The notes under the pieces are model-generated. The model did not search any database. It was not told the DNA's origin and saw nothing but the letters and a program-made list of their open reading frames with translations. Shown here one piece after another: positions 55,088-62,807 of a stretch of DNA of 64,000 nt. The position numbers and the translations under genes are program-made. How positions within the stretch are numbered: the stretch's first letter is position 1; each line of letters opens with the position of its first letter. This DNA is from Neorhizobium alkalisoli. Lineage in GTDB: Bacteria > Pseudomonadota > Alphaproteobacteria > Rhizobiales > Rhizobiaceae. The stretch spans positions 561,340 through 625,339 of the forward strand of contig NZ_VIWP01000004.1 of assembly GCF_007829835.1 (NCBI RefSeq), given 5' to 3'.

Positions 55088-55729
55088 ATGAGTGCCTCGC
55101 TTGCCCGCTATCTGAAGGATTTCAGCGCGCCTCCGCCGCCGGTTCCGGTCATGGAAGATCCTTTCGCCGATTTCGAGCCGGATCTTCCGGTCATGCCCGA
55201 AATTCCCGAAGAGCCGCCGATCGACCTCGAGGCCGAGCGGGCCGAAGCCTATGCGAAGGGGCAGGCAGAGGCGACGCGCGAGATGCAGGCGCAGTGGGAC
55301 TCCGACAAGGTCGCCATGCAGGTCGCGCATGAGGAAGAGCTCAACGCCCTGCGCAAGAAATTCGAAGTCGATCTGGCAAAGACCCTTGCCGGTCGCATCC
55401 AGCACCTTGGCTCCGCGACGGCGACTGCCATCAGCGAACAGACGGCCAAGGTCCTGACCCCCATTCTGGAAGAGGCGGTCGTCACCAATGCCGTCTCCGA
55501 ACTGGCAACACTCGTCAACGCAGCCGTCACCGAGGGTGAGGTCAGCACGATCACCGTGCGTGGTCCCGCCCATCTCTTCAAGAAGCTGAAGGCGACGATG
55601 GGCAGCGAGGGGCCGGTCATAAAACATGTCGAGTCTGCCGATATCGACGTCGCCGTCGATATTGCCGACGCGACACTGGTAACGCGTCTGTCCGCCTGGG
55701 CGGCAAGCCTTAGGAAGGTGATGGAATGA
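55088..55729 (+). CDS. FliH-like flagellar export ATPase regulator (inferred)
   Basis: The 213-residue soluble protein has a Pro/acidic N-terminus (residues about 14-55), then a long Ala/Glu/Gln helix (about 57-110, AERAEAYAKGQAEATREMQ) of the kind FliH/YscL use to hold FliI. The C-terminal alpha/beta domain contains VRGPAHLFKKLKATMG and VAVDIADATLVTRLSAW, like the peripheral-stalk domain. No other FliH gene is in the cluster. It overlaps motB by 4 bp and heads the motB-motC-motD operon. The assignment rests on architecture and context. Confidence 0.6.
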   Translation: MSASLARYLKDFSAPPPPVPVMEDPFADFEPDLPVMPEIPEEPPIDLEAERAEAYAKGQAEATREMQAQWDSDKVAMQVAHEEELNALRKKFEVDLAKTLAGRIQHLGSATATAISEQTAKVLTPILEEAVVTNAVSELATLVNAAVTEGEVSTITVRGPAHLFKKLKATMGSEGPVIKHVESADIDVAVDIADATLVTRLSAWAASLRKVME

Positions 55730-57003
55730 GCGAGGGCGAAAACCACCACCACGGCAAGAACGAGATCATCGTTGTCAAACGCCACGGCGGTAAACATGCC
55801 GATGGCGGTCATGGCGGTGCCTGGAAGATCGCATTCGCCGACTTCATGACCGCGCTCATGGCCTTCTTTCTCGTCATGTGGCTGGTCAATGCCGCCAACG
55901 AGGAAACCAAGGCCTCGATGGCGAGCTATTTCAATCCGATCAAGCTTTCCGACGAGACACCGGCCCAGAAGGGTCTGAAAAAGCCTGTCGATCAGGCCGA
56001 GGGCGAGGAAAAGGGCGAGACGTCCAAGGTCAAGGGCGACGGTACCGTTCCGGGCTCGGCCGCCGCGACGGGCGAGGATCAGACCTCGACCTCCGGCGAT
56101 CAGCAGAACTATTCGGAAGCCGATTTCTTCGAAAATCCGTATTCGGTACTCGCCGAGATCGCGCAGGAAGTTGGCCAGCAGGCCAATGTCAGCGCCAAGG
56201 GCGAGGGCGGTGCGGCCAATTCCGGCCCGGCCACCGGTGCCGATGGCGGCCAAGCCTATCGCGATCCGTTCGATCCCGATTTCTGGACGAAGCAGATTGA
56301 AGTGAACCGCGCCGACGGCTCCTCGCAGGTCGCAAAGACCGATCCTGCACAGAACCCGCTGGAAGAAGTCGCAAAGCCGGCAACCGGCAAGGCGCCGAAC
56401 CAGACACCGGATGCAACGCAGATTGCGATGGCAGTGCCGATGCCGCGGCCGGATCCGACCCAGCTCGACAAGGCACAGGACAAGTCCCAGGATAAAACCC
56501 AGGACAAGACGCAGGATAAGACACAGGACGCCGCAAACCAGAAATCCGCCGACGCGCTCAAGGAAGAGTTGGACAAGCAGATTTCCGGCGTTGCCGGCAA
56601 GCTGGCCGAAGGCCTGGTCGTGACGCCTGCCGAAGGTGGCCTGCTGATCACCATTTCCGACAATACGGCGGATCCGATGTTCAATCTCGGCTCGGCCGTA
56701 CCGCGCCGCGACATGGTTCTTGCCATGGAAAAGGTCGGCCGCGTGCTGAAGGAAAAGGGCGGTGATGTCCTGATCCGCGGCCATACGGACGGTCGTCAGT
56801 TCAAGGGCACCGAAAACGACAACTGGCGCCTGTCCATGCAGCGCGCGCACAGCGCCTATTACATGCTGGTCAATGGCGGCCTCGATGAGAAGCGGGTCAA
56901 GCAGGTCTCCGGCTTTGCCGACCGTCGTCTCCAGGTTCCGGCCGACCCGATGGCACCCGCCAACCGGCGTATCGAAATCCTGCTTCAGGCGGATAAGGGA
57001 TGA
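55726..57003 (+). CDS. motB: Flagellar stator protein MotB
   Basis: The 425-residue protein has one transmembrane helix (about 36-54) with the proton-binding Asp39 in AFADFMTALMAFFLVMWLVN. A long disordered periplasmic linker (about 80-285) follows. The OmpA-like peptidoglycan-binding domain has DVLIRGHTDGRQ, NWRLSMQRAHSAYYMLVNGG and PANRRIEILL. The linker includes five tandem 4-residue units (DKAQ/DKSQ/DKTQ) at residues 248-267. It pairs with MotA at 30367. Confidence 0.96.
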   Translation: MSEGENHHHGKNEIIVVKRHGGKHADGGHGGAWKIAFADFMTALMAFFLVMWLVNAANEETKASMASYFNPIKLSDETPAQKGLKKPVDQAEGEEKGETSKVKGDGTVPGSAAATGEDQTSTSGDQQNYSEADFFENPYSVLAEIAQEVGQQANVSAKGEGGAANSGPATGADGGQAYRDPFDPDFWTKQIEVNRADGSSQVAKTDPAQNPLEEVAKPATGKAPNQTPDATQIAMAVPMPRPDPTQLDKAQDKSQDKTQDKTQDKTQDAANQKSADALKEELDKQISGVAGKLAEGLVVTPAEGGLLITISDNTADPMFNLGSAVPRRDMVLAMEKVGRVLKEKGGDVLIRGHTDGRQFKGTENDNWRLSMQRAHSAYYMLVNGGLDEKRVKQVSGFADRRLQVPADPMAPANRRIEILLQADKG

Positions 57004-58289
57004 CGGTGAAACGTTGGAGTGCTCCAATCCTTCTGGCAGCCAGCGCCCTGTGCGGCGCGGCTTTCGCATGGCCTGTCCATGCGCAGCAGAAACAGGATCT
57101 GGCGCCCTACAATATGTTGAGGTCGCTGCAGTTCGTGCAGGACAGCGTCGTGCTCGGCGATCATTCTGCCGGCGAAATGCAGCGCTTCATGCTCGGCACG
57201 CTCGACGAGCGGCTGCGCACGGCGCCGGCCGCCGTTTTCGAGGATCCACGCAATGTCGATGCCGCGCTGATCTATGCGATGAGCGGCGGCAATCCGACGA
57301 CGCTGGAATTCCTGGCCTCGCGTGACATTGCCGGCAATTTCGACAACCGCGTCACGGATGCGCTGCGCAAATACCTGAGCGGCAAGGGCTCGCTGATCGC
57401 CAAGAGCCTCGCGGACATGGCGGAGGAATACAAGGACCGTAAGCTCGGCCCTTATCTCGCACTGGTCACCGGCAATGTCACCGTTCCCAGGGATCCGAAG
57501 GGCGCGCTTGCCTATTATGACTGGGCTCGCCTGACGGCGCCGGGAACGATCATCGAGGAGGCGGCCCTGCGCCGCTCGGTTGCGATCACCGTCGATGCCG
57601 GCATGGTCGACAAGGCGCTCAACTATTCGCGCCAGTATGCGCGCCGTTTCGAACATTCGCCCTATGCCAGCCAGTTCGTCGATTTCTTCGTGCAGCTCGT
57701 GGTCGGGCATTTCGGCGAGGTGAAGGAAGAGGATATCGACAACAGCGTCGAGTTCTTCGACGTCGATCGCCGGCGCGAGGTCTTCCTGCGCATTGCCCGC
57801 GCAGCCACGATCGGCGGCAAGACGGAGCTTGCAAGGCTTGCCTCCGCCAAGGCCGAGGCCCTGGGCGGCGATGCGGCAAGGCAGCCGGAAACGCTGGCGC
57901 GCCTTTATGGCGGCGTCGCGACTGTGCCGACAAAGAATACAGGCGAGGCAATGCAGGCTCTTTCGGCGATCCCGGACGAAATCCTTTCGCCACGCGACAG
58001 AGCCCTGCGCGAAGCTGCAAAAGTAATTGCAGAACAGGTGGTTACCAAGCCCACCGCCGAAAGCCTCGCGCAAGAGAAGCTTGCAAACATTACGAATGCA
58101 AATGACGCGAATCTCCCAATCGCGCAGCAGCCCGGACATGAGGTCGGCGGGTCCAAACCAGCAGCGGAAGGCTTGTCGGCCGCAACCGCTGCGCCAGTCG
58201 ATGCGGCGTTCCAGACTTTCGTCGATAACGGTCGTTCCAAATTGACTGCCATCGATGACCTGTTGAATGAGGAGAAAGCGTCCAAATGA
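57000..58289 (+). CDS. motC: Periplasmic motility protein MotC
   Basis: The 429-residue protein has a signal peptide ending WPVHAQ (about residue 30). A helical, TPR-like body follows and the tail is Ala/Pro-rich. MotC is specific to rhizobia and relatives; in S. meliloti it binds the MotB periplasmic domain and is needed for rotation. The gene order motB-motC-motD with 4-bp overlaps matches. Confidence 0.93.
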   Translation: MTVKRWSAPILLAASALCGAAFAWPVHAQQKQDLAPYNMLRSLQFVQDSVVLGDHSAGEMQRFMLGTLDERLRTAPAAVFEDPRNVDAALIYAMSGGNPTTLEFLASRDIAGNFDNRVTDALRKYLSGKGSLIAKSLADMAEEYKDRKLGPYLALVTGNVTVPRDPKGALAYYDWARLTAPGTIIEEAALRRSVAITVDAGMVDKALNYSRQYARRFEHSPYASQFVDFFVQLVVGHFGEVKEEDIDNSVEFFDVDRRREVFLRIARAATIGGKTELARLASAKAEALGGDAARQPETLARLYGGVATVPTKNTGEAMQALSAIPDEILSPRDRALREAAKVIAEQVVTKPTAESLAQEKLANITNANDANLPIAQQPGHEVGGSKPAAEGLSAATAAPVDAAFQTFVDNGRSKLTAIDDLLNEEKASK

Positions 58290-59800
58290 TGAACAATATT
58301 CTTGGCCAGTCAGGTGCAACGGACGCTGTGACGCCTTCGAAAACGGGGCTTGCCGGCCGCAAGGGTGCGGATGACGGCGGCAGCGGTTTCTCGGATGCGC
58401 TGTCTGAAATCAACCGCGACGGCAAGCGTGGCGCCGATGACGATCAGCAGGCCTCGCTCTCCGACGACAGCCTGGCCGACGATGTTGCTACGCCGGCGAA
58501 AGCCAAGCCGATTATCGACATCTCCAAGCACAACATCCGCAAGCCGGTTGCATCGGTCGAGCAGGATGCCGCTGCCATTGCAGGCGCTGCCGACGAGAAG
58601 GCCACAAAGGCTGCAGCTTCCGAAGCCTCCGACAGACAGCTGACGGCTTCCGAAAAGAAGCTCAAGGATGCGCTGGCCGCCGCAAAGGCGATCACCGAAA
58701 AGCTCGACATTCTGCATGGCCAGAAGACTGCTGCCTCCGGCGCCCAGAAAGCGGTGAAGACCGCGGGCGACGTTGATGCCGGCGATCTGGACGATCTTGA
58801 TGAACTGGATATCGATGCGCTGATCGCCAAGGACAGCGATGCCGGCCAATTGTCCGACGTCCTGTCTCTTCTCAGCGCGCAGGGCGCCAAGCCCGCCGTT
58901 GATGCAGGGCATGTTCAGGGCAAGCAGTCCGCACAGGCGGGCAAGCGTGGCCAGGGAGGCGTTGAAGGCACTGCTTCCGCCACGTCTCGCGCCGCGGATC
59001 TGGACATGAAGCACGTCGATTCCAAGGTTGCTGGCCTTGGTGGCGATACGGCCGAAGAGACGTCGACCGAGCCGGCATCCGGCGATCGCCTGTTCCGCTT
59101 CTCGAACGACAAGACGCGTGGCCAGAGCATGGACATGACCGTCGGCGGCAGCAATGGCGATCGAAGGGCAGAGTTCAAGGCGTCCGGAAACGGTTCGGCG
59201 GAAAACATCACGGTTCTCGATTCCCGTCGCTTCATCGGCCTTGCACCGAATTCCAATTCCGCAGCTTTGACCTCGGCTCTTTCGGGAGACAAGGAATGGT
59301 CTGCAGCCATGCAGCCGAGCTCGCAGCTGTCGAACGCTGCGGCGCAAAGCAGCACCGGTTCGGTGGTCAATACGCTCAAGCTGCAGATGAACCCGCATGA
59401 CCTCGGCTCCGTGACGGCGACACTGCGCCTGCATGGCGATGAACTCAACGTTCACCTGACCGTCGAGACCCGCGCCGCCTATCGCCAGCTCAGCGACGAT
59501 TCCGGCGGCATTCTCGACGCTCTGCGCTCGCAGGGCTTCGCTGTCGATCAGGTGACGATCAGCGTAGCCTCCACGTCCAGCTCTGACACCGGCTCGGGTT
59601 CAACCCTGCAGAACGGTCAGGGCGGCGGCCAGCCGGCCTCGAGTGACGAACGGCAGGGCAATGCCGCAGGCCGCGGGCAGGGCCAGTCTGCCGCAGGCCG
59701 TGAAGGGAACGAAGCGACAGGAAATGGCAATGACGTGGCATCGGGCAACGAAGCGAATTCCGCTGCTGGCGGCACTCGCTCTGGTCAGCTTTACCTCTGA
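58286..59800 (+). CDS. motD: MotD, hook-length control protein (FliK homologue)
   Basis: The 504-residue, mostly disordered protein carries a C-terminal FliK-type domain (about residues 350-440): LKLQMNPHDLGSVTATLRLHGDELNVHLTVETRAAYRQLSDDSGGILDALRS is the Flg_hook pattern, quoted here only in part by its core LxLxPxxLGxVxV. Originally named MotD in S. meliloti, it was later recognised as FliK. The last ~70 residues are Gly/Gln/Asn-rich and overlap the next gene in another frame by 71 bp. It is coupled to motC (ATGA). Confidence 0.92.
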   Translation: MMNNILGQSGATDAVTPSKTGLAGRKGADDGGSGFSDALSEINRDGKRGADDDQQASLSDDSLADDVATPAKAKPIIDISKHNIRKPVASVEQDAAAIAGAADEKATKAAASEASDRQLTASEKKLKDALAAAKAITEKLDILHGQKTAASGAQKAVKTAGDVDAGDLDDLDELDIDALIAKDSDAGQLSDVLSLLSAQGAKPAVDAGHVQGKQSAQAGKRGQGGVEGTASATSRAADLDMKHVDSKVAGLGGDTAEETSTEPASGDRLFRFSNDKTRGQSMDMTVGGSNGDRRAEFKASGNGSAENITVLDSRRFIGLAPNSNSAALTSALSGDKEWSAAMQPSSQLSNAAAQSSTGSVVNTLKLQMNPHDLGSVTATLRLHGDELNVHLTVETRAAYRQLSDDSGGILDALRSQGFAVDQVTISVASTSSSDTGSGSTLQNGQGGGQPASSDERQGNAAGRGQGQSAAGREGNEATGNGNDVASGNEANSAAGGTRSGQLYL

Positions 59801-60434
59801 CGTCTATCCGGCCTCGTTGTTCTCCGCAGGCGCCTGGGGTAATCCGCAGGCGCCGGTCGCGAACGGTGCATCGAAGGCCCCGGCAAGTCTCCAGACACGA
59901 CGTATCGAACTGGGCTCCGCCAAGCAGGGGGCTCCGGCCGATTCCGGTCTCTGCGAGCGCGAAATCCAGGCTGCCGCAGCCAAGTTCAGCATCCCCGAAG
60001 GCATCCTTTATTCGGTCGGTCTCACCGAGACCGGCCGCAAGGGCAGCCTCAGCCCCTGGGCAATGAATGTCGAGGGCAAGGCCTATTTCCCTGCTTCCAT
60101 GCCGGACGCCATGGCGATGTTCGACACGGCGAAGAGGCAGGGAGCAAAGCTCATCGACCTCGGTTGCATGCAGATCAACCACTACTTCCACGGCGAAAAT
60201 TTCGCCTCGCCACAGCAGATGTTCGATCCGAAAAGCAACGTGGAATACGCAGCAAAGTTTCTGAGCAATCTCCACGAGCGCCATGAAACCTGGACCATGG
60301 CGGTAGCGCGCTACCATGCGGGACCGAATAACAACCCCGCGCAGAAGCAATATGTCTGCCGTGTCATCTCGAATCTGGTCGCCACGGGCTATGGCCAGTG
60401 GACCCCGACAGCCTCAAGATTCTGCCAGGCTTGA
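59730..60434 (+). CDS. Periplasmic lytic transglycosylase of the flagellar locus
   Basis: A longer frame begins at 59643, but MTWHRATKRIPLLAALALVSFTS at 59730 gives a good signal peptide with AGGAAAT upstream. The 234-residue product has an SLT fold: catalytic Glu in GLTETGRKG, then DLGCMQINHYFHG, NVEYAAKFLSNL and AVARYHAGPNN. It presumably opens peptidoglycan for rod passage. It sits where S. meliloti has orf38, between motD and rem, and overlaps the motD 3' end by 71 bp in a different frame. Confidence 0.87.
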   Translation: MTWHRATKRIPLLAALALVSFTSDVYPASLFSAGAWGNPQAPVANGASKAPASLQTRRIELGSAKQGAPADSGLCEREIQAAAAKFSIPEGILYSVGLTETGRKGSLSPWAMNVEGKAYFPASMPDAMAMFDTAKRQGAKLIDLGCMQINHYFHGENFASPQQMFDPKSNVEYAAKFLSNLHERHETWTMAVARYHAGPNNNPAQKQYVCRVISNLVATGYGQWTPTASRFCQA

Positions 60435-60716
60435 CGCCACCATAAGTAGTGATACGTATAATAAGAATCGCATGATTGCACCGTGGCGCGGTCGTGGCGA
60501 AAAATAGGCAGTGCAAGCACTCATTCGTGAGGTGTTAACTTTTCCACTGCAAACTTGTGTCACGCTGCACTGCACCCACTACATCTAGTGCAAATCGCGC
60601 CCCAAAGGTTAATCAACTATTAATTTGTTTGGTTAACTTCCCGCACCTTGTTCGAGATTCCCCCGATTCGTATCCATAGCACATCGAGGTGCCACAAGTG
60701 ATTCGGAGGCGGACGA
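60435..60716 (+). promoter_or_regulatory. rem promoter region with repeated TGCA motifs
   Basis: This 282-bp gap holds the rem promoter. AGTGCAAGCACT (about 60510-60521), CACTGCAAA (60545-60553), CTGCACTGCACC (60565-60576) and AGTGCAAAT (60587-60595) form a cluster of (A/C)(C/G)TGCA sites. VisN/VisR activates rem in rhizobia, so these are candidate binding sites; that link is inferred. Confidence 0.5.
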
Positions 60717-61388
60717 ATGATCGTAGTGGTTGATGAGCGTGAGCTCGTGAAAGACGGATATACTTCTCTTTTTGGTCGTGAAGGCATCCCTTCCCAGGGA
60801 TTTGACCCGAGAGAATTCAGCGAATGGGTCAACACGGCAGCCGATTCTGATATCGCTGCAGTCGAGGCTTTTCTGATCGGCCAGGGCGAACGTTCGCTCG
60901 AACTGCCCCGGGCAATCCGGGACCGGTCCATGGCCCCGGTGATCGCAGTCAGCGATCAGCCTTCTCTCGAGGCGACACTCGCATTTTTCGACAGCGGCGT
61001 CGACGATGTCGTACGCAAGCCGGTTCATCCCCGCGAGATCCTCGCACGGGCTGCGGCGATCCGCCGGCGTCTGAAGGCGATTTCCAACTTTACCGACATC
61101 GGCGCGATCCGGGTATTCTCCGATGGTCGTGATCCCGAGATCGAAGGTGAAGTATTCGCCCTGCCGCGCCGCGAGCGTCGCATCCTCGAATACTTGGTCG
61201 CAAACCGCGGCCGTCGTGTTTCCAAGACTCAGATCTTCAATGCGATCTACGGCATCTTCGACGAGGAAGTCGAAGAGAACGTTGTCGAAAGCCATATCAG
61301 CAAGCTGCGCAAGAAACTGCGCAAGCGTCTTGGCTTCGATCCCGTCGATTCCAAGCGTTTCCTTGGCTACTGCATCGACTGGAACTGA
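60717..61388 (+). CDS. rem: OmpR-family flagellar regulator Rem
   Basis: The 223-residue protein has an atypical N-terminal receiver (about 1-118) and a C-terminal winged-helix OmpR/PhoB DNA-binding domain ([45 protein letters not shown]). At the phosphorylated-Asp position the alignment gives Glu50 ([12 protein letters not shown]), while D6 and K101 are kept, so it may act without phosphorylation. In S. meliloti Rem is activated by VisNR and switches on class III flagellar genes during exponential growth. Confidence 0.93.
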   Translation: MIVVVDERELVKDGYTSLFGREGIPSQGFDPREFSEWVNTAADSDIAAVEAFLIGQGERSLELPRAIRDRSMAPVIAVSDQPSLEATLAFFDSGVDDVVRKPVHPREILARAAAIRRRLKAISNFTDIGAIRVFSDGRDPEIEGEVFALPRRERRILEYLVANRGRRVSKTQIFNAIYGIFDEEVEENVVESHISKLRKKLRKRLGFDPVDSKRFLGYCIDWN

Positions 61389-61492
61389 TTTTAGTAGGGC
61401 CTTGCTGCCGAATTTTACTCGGCAAGTAACTCAGACAGCTTCACGCAAGGCCCACCTCATATTCTTGTTTTCATCCAAAACGGAGATTTCTT

Positions 61493-62773
61493 ATGAGCAT
61501 TTTCGGTTCGATGAAGACGGCGGTCTCGGGTATGAACGCCCAGTCTAACCGTCTCAGCACCGTCGGCGACAACATCGCCAACTCGAGCACGGTCGGCTAC
61601 AAGCGCGCCTCGACTTCGTTTTCCTCGATGGTTCTGCCTTCGACGGCCGGCAGCTATTCTTCCGGCGGCGTGCAGACCAACGTACGCTACAGCATCTCCG
61701 AACAGGGTGGCCTGTCCTACACGACGTCCTCCACCGACCTCGCCATTCAGGGCGGCGGCTTCTTCATCGTCAGCGACAGCTCCGGCACGCCGTATCTGAG
61801 CCGCGCCGGCAGCTTCGTTCCGAACGATTCCGGCGAACTGGTCAACTCGGCCGGTTATACGCTGATGGGCTATTCCTACGACACCGGTACGCCGGCTGCC
61901 GTCGTCAACGGCTTTGACGGTCTCGAGCCGGTCAACGTCAAGAAGGCAAGCCTGGTTTCGTCGCCCACGACCACCGGTACTTTCCCGGTCAACCTGAATG
62001 CCGACGCTGATCCGATCGATCCGACCGACGCAGCTGGTGTCTCCAACTCTGCGACCACGCAGTACACCGACAAGAGCTCGCTCGTCGCTTACGACAGCCT
62101 GGGCCGCAAGGTTCTGTACGATTTCTACTACACGAAGACCGCCGACAACGAATGGCAGGTCGCCGTGTATCGCCAGGACCAGGCTACCGCCGGCACCGGC
62201 TTCCCGTATGCAACGGTTCCGACCGACAATACCTTCACGCTGAACTTCGACGACACGACGGGTGCTCTGACCACCGATCCTGCTGTCATCTCGTTCACCG
62301 ATACGCTTTCGCCGCCGACCGGCACTGGCCAGACGATCTCGATCGACTTTGCCGGCACCACCCAGAAGGCCTTCGCCTTCACCCCGGGCAATGCCACCGT
62401 CGACGGCAGCGCGCCGAGCGCGATCGACAGCGTCAGCATCGACAATTCGGGTGTTGTCTACGCCGTTTACGCGGATGGCCAGAAGGAGCCGCTTTACCGG
62501 ATCCCGCTCGCAACCGTGCAGAGCCCGGACAACCTGACGCCGCTGAACGGCAACGTCTACGCCCAGGGCAACGACTCCGGCATCATCACCACCGGCTTCC
62601 CGGGCAGCGGCAATTTCGGTTCGATCTATTCCGGCGCACTGGAAAACTCGAACGTCGATATCGCCAGCGAACTGACCGAGATGATCGAGGCTCAGCGTAT
62701 CTACACAGCCAACTCCAAGGTCTTCCAGACCGGCTCCGATTTGATGGACGTTCTCATCAACTTGAAGAGATAA
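61493..62773 (+). CDS. flgE: Flagellar hook protein FlgE
   Basis: The 426-residue protein begins MSIFGSMKTAVSGMNAQSNRLSTVGDNIANSSTVGYKRA and ends with NVDIASELTEMIEAQRIYTANSKVFQTGSDLMDVLINLKR-type hook signatures. The large central region (about 90-380) forms the hook surface domains. A GGAG lies 6 bp upstream of the ATG. It starts the late flg block; flgK follows after 34 bp. Confidence 0.96.
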   Translation: MSIFGSMKTAVSGMNAQSNRLSTVGDNIANSSTVGYKRASTSFSSMVLPSTAGSYSSGGVQTNVRYSISEQGGLSYTTSSTDLAIQGGGFFIVSDSSGTPYLSRAGSFVPNDSGELVNSAGYTLMGYSYDTGTPAAVVNGFDGLEPVNVKKASLVSSPTTTGTFPVNLNADADPIDPTDAAGVSNSATTQYTDKSSLVAYDSLGRKVLYDFYYTKTADNEWQVAVYRQDQATAGTGFPYATVPTDNTFTLNFDDTTGALTTDPAVISFTDTLSPPTGTGQTISIDFAGTTQKAFAFTPGNATVDGSAPSAIDSVSIDNSGVVYAVYADGQKEPLYRIPLATVQSPDNLTPLNGNVYAQGNDSGIITTGFPGSGNFGSIYSGALENSNVDIASELTEMIEAQRIYTANSKVFQTGSDLMDVLINLKR

Positions 62774-62807
62774 CCGCGAGAATTAATCTCCAAAAGGTTA
62801 GTACAAG

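Noticed and set aside
56467..56526. CRISPR-like array
   Set aside because: The 12-bp units are contiguous, in frame and inside motB; there are no spacers.
55249..57069. 606-codon open frame on the minus strand
   Set aside because: Antisense to the FliH-like gene and motB. The translated product has no recognisable domain and odd composition.
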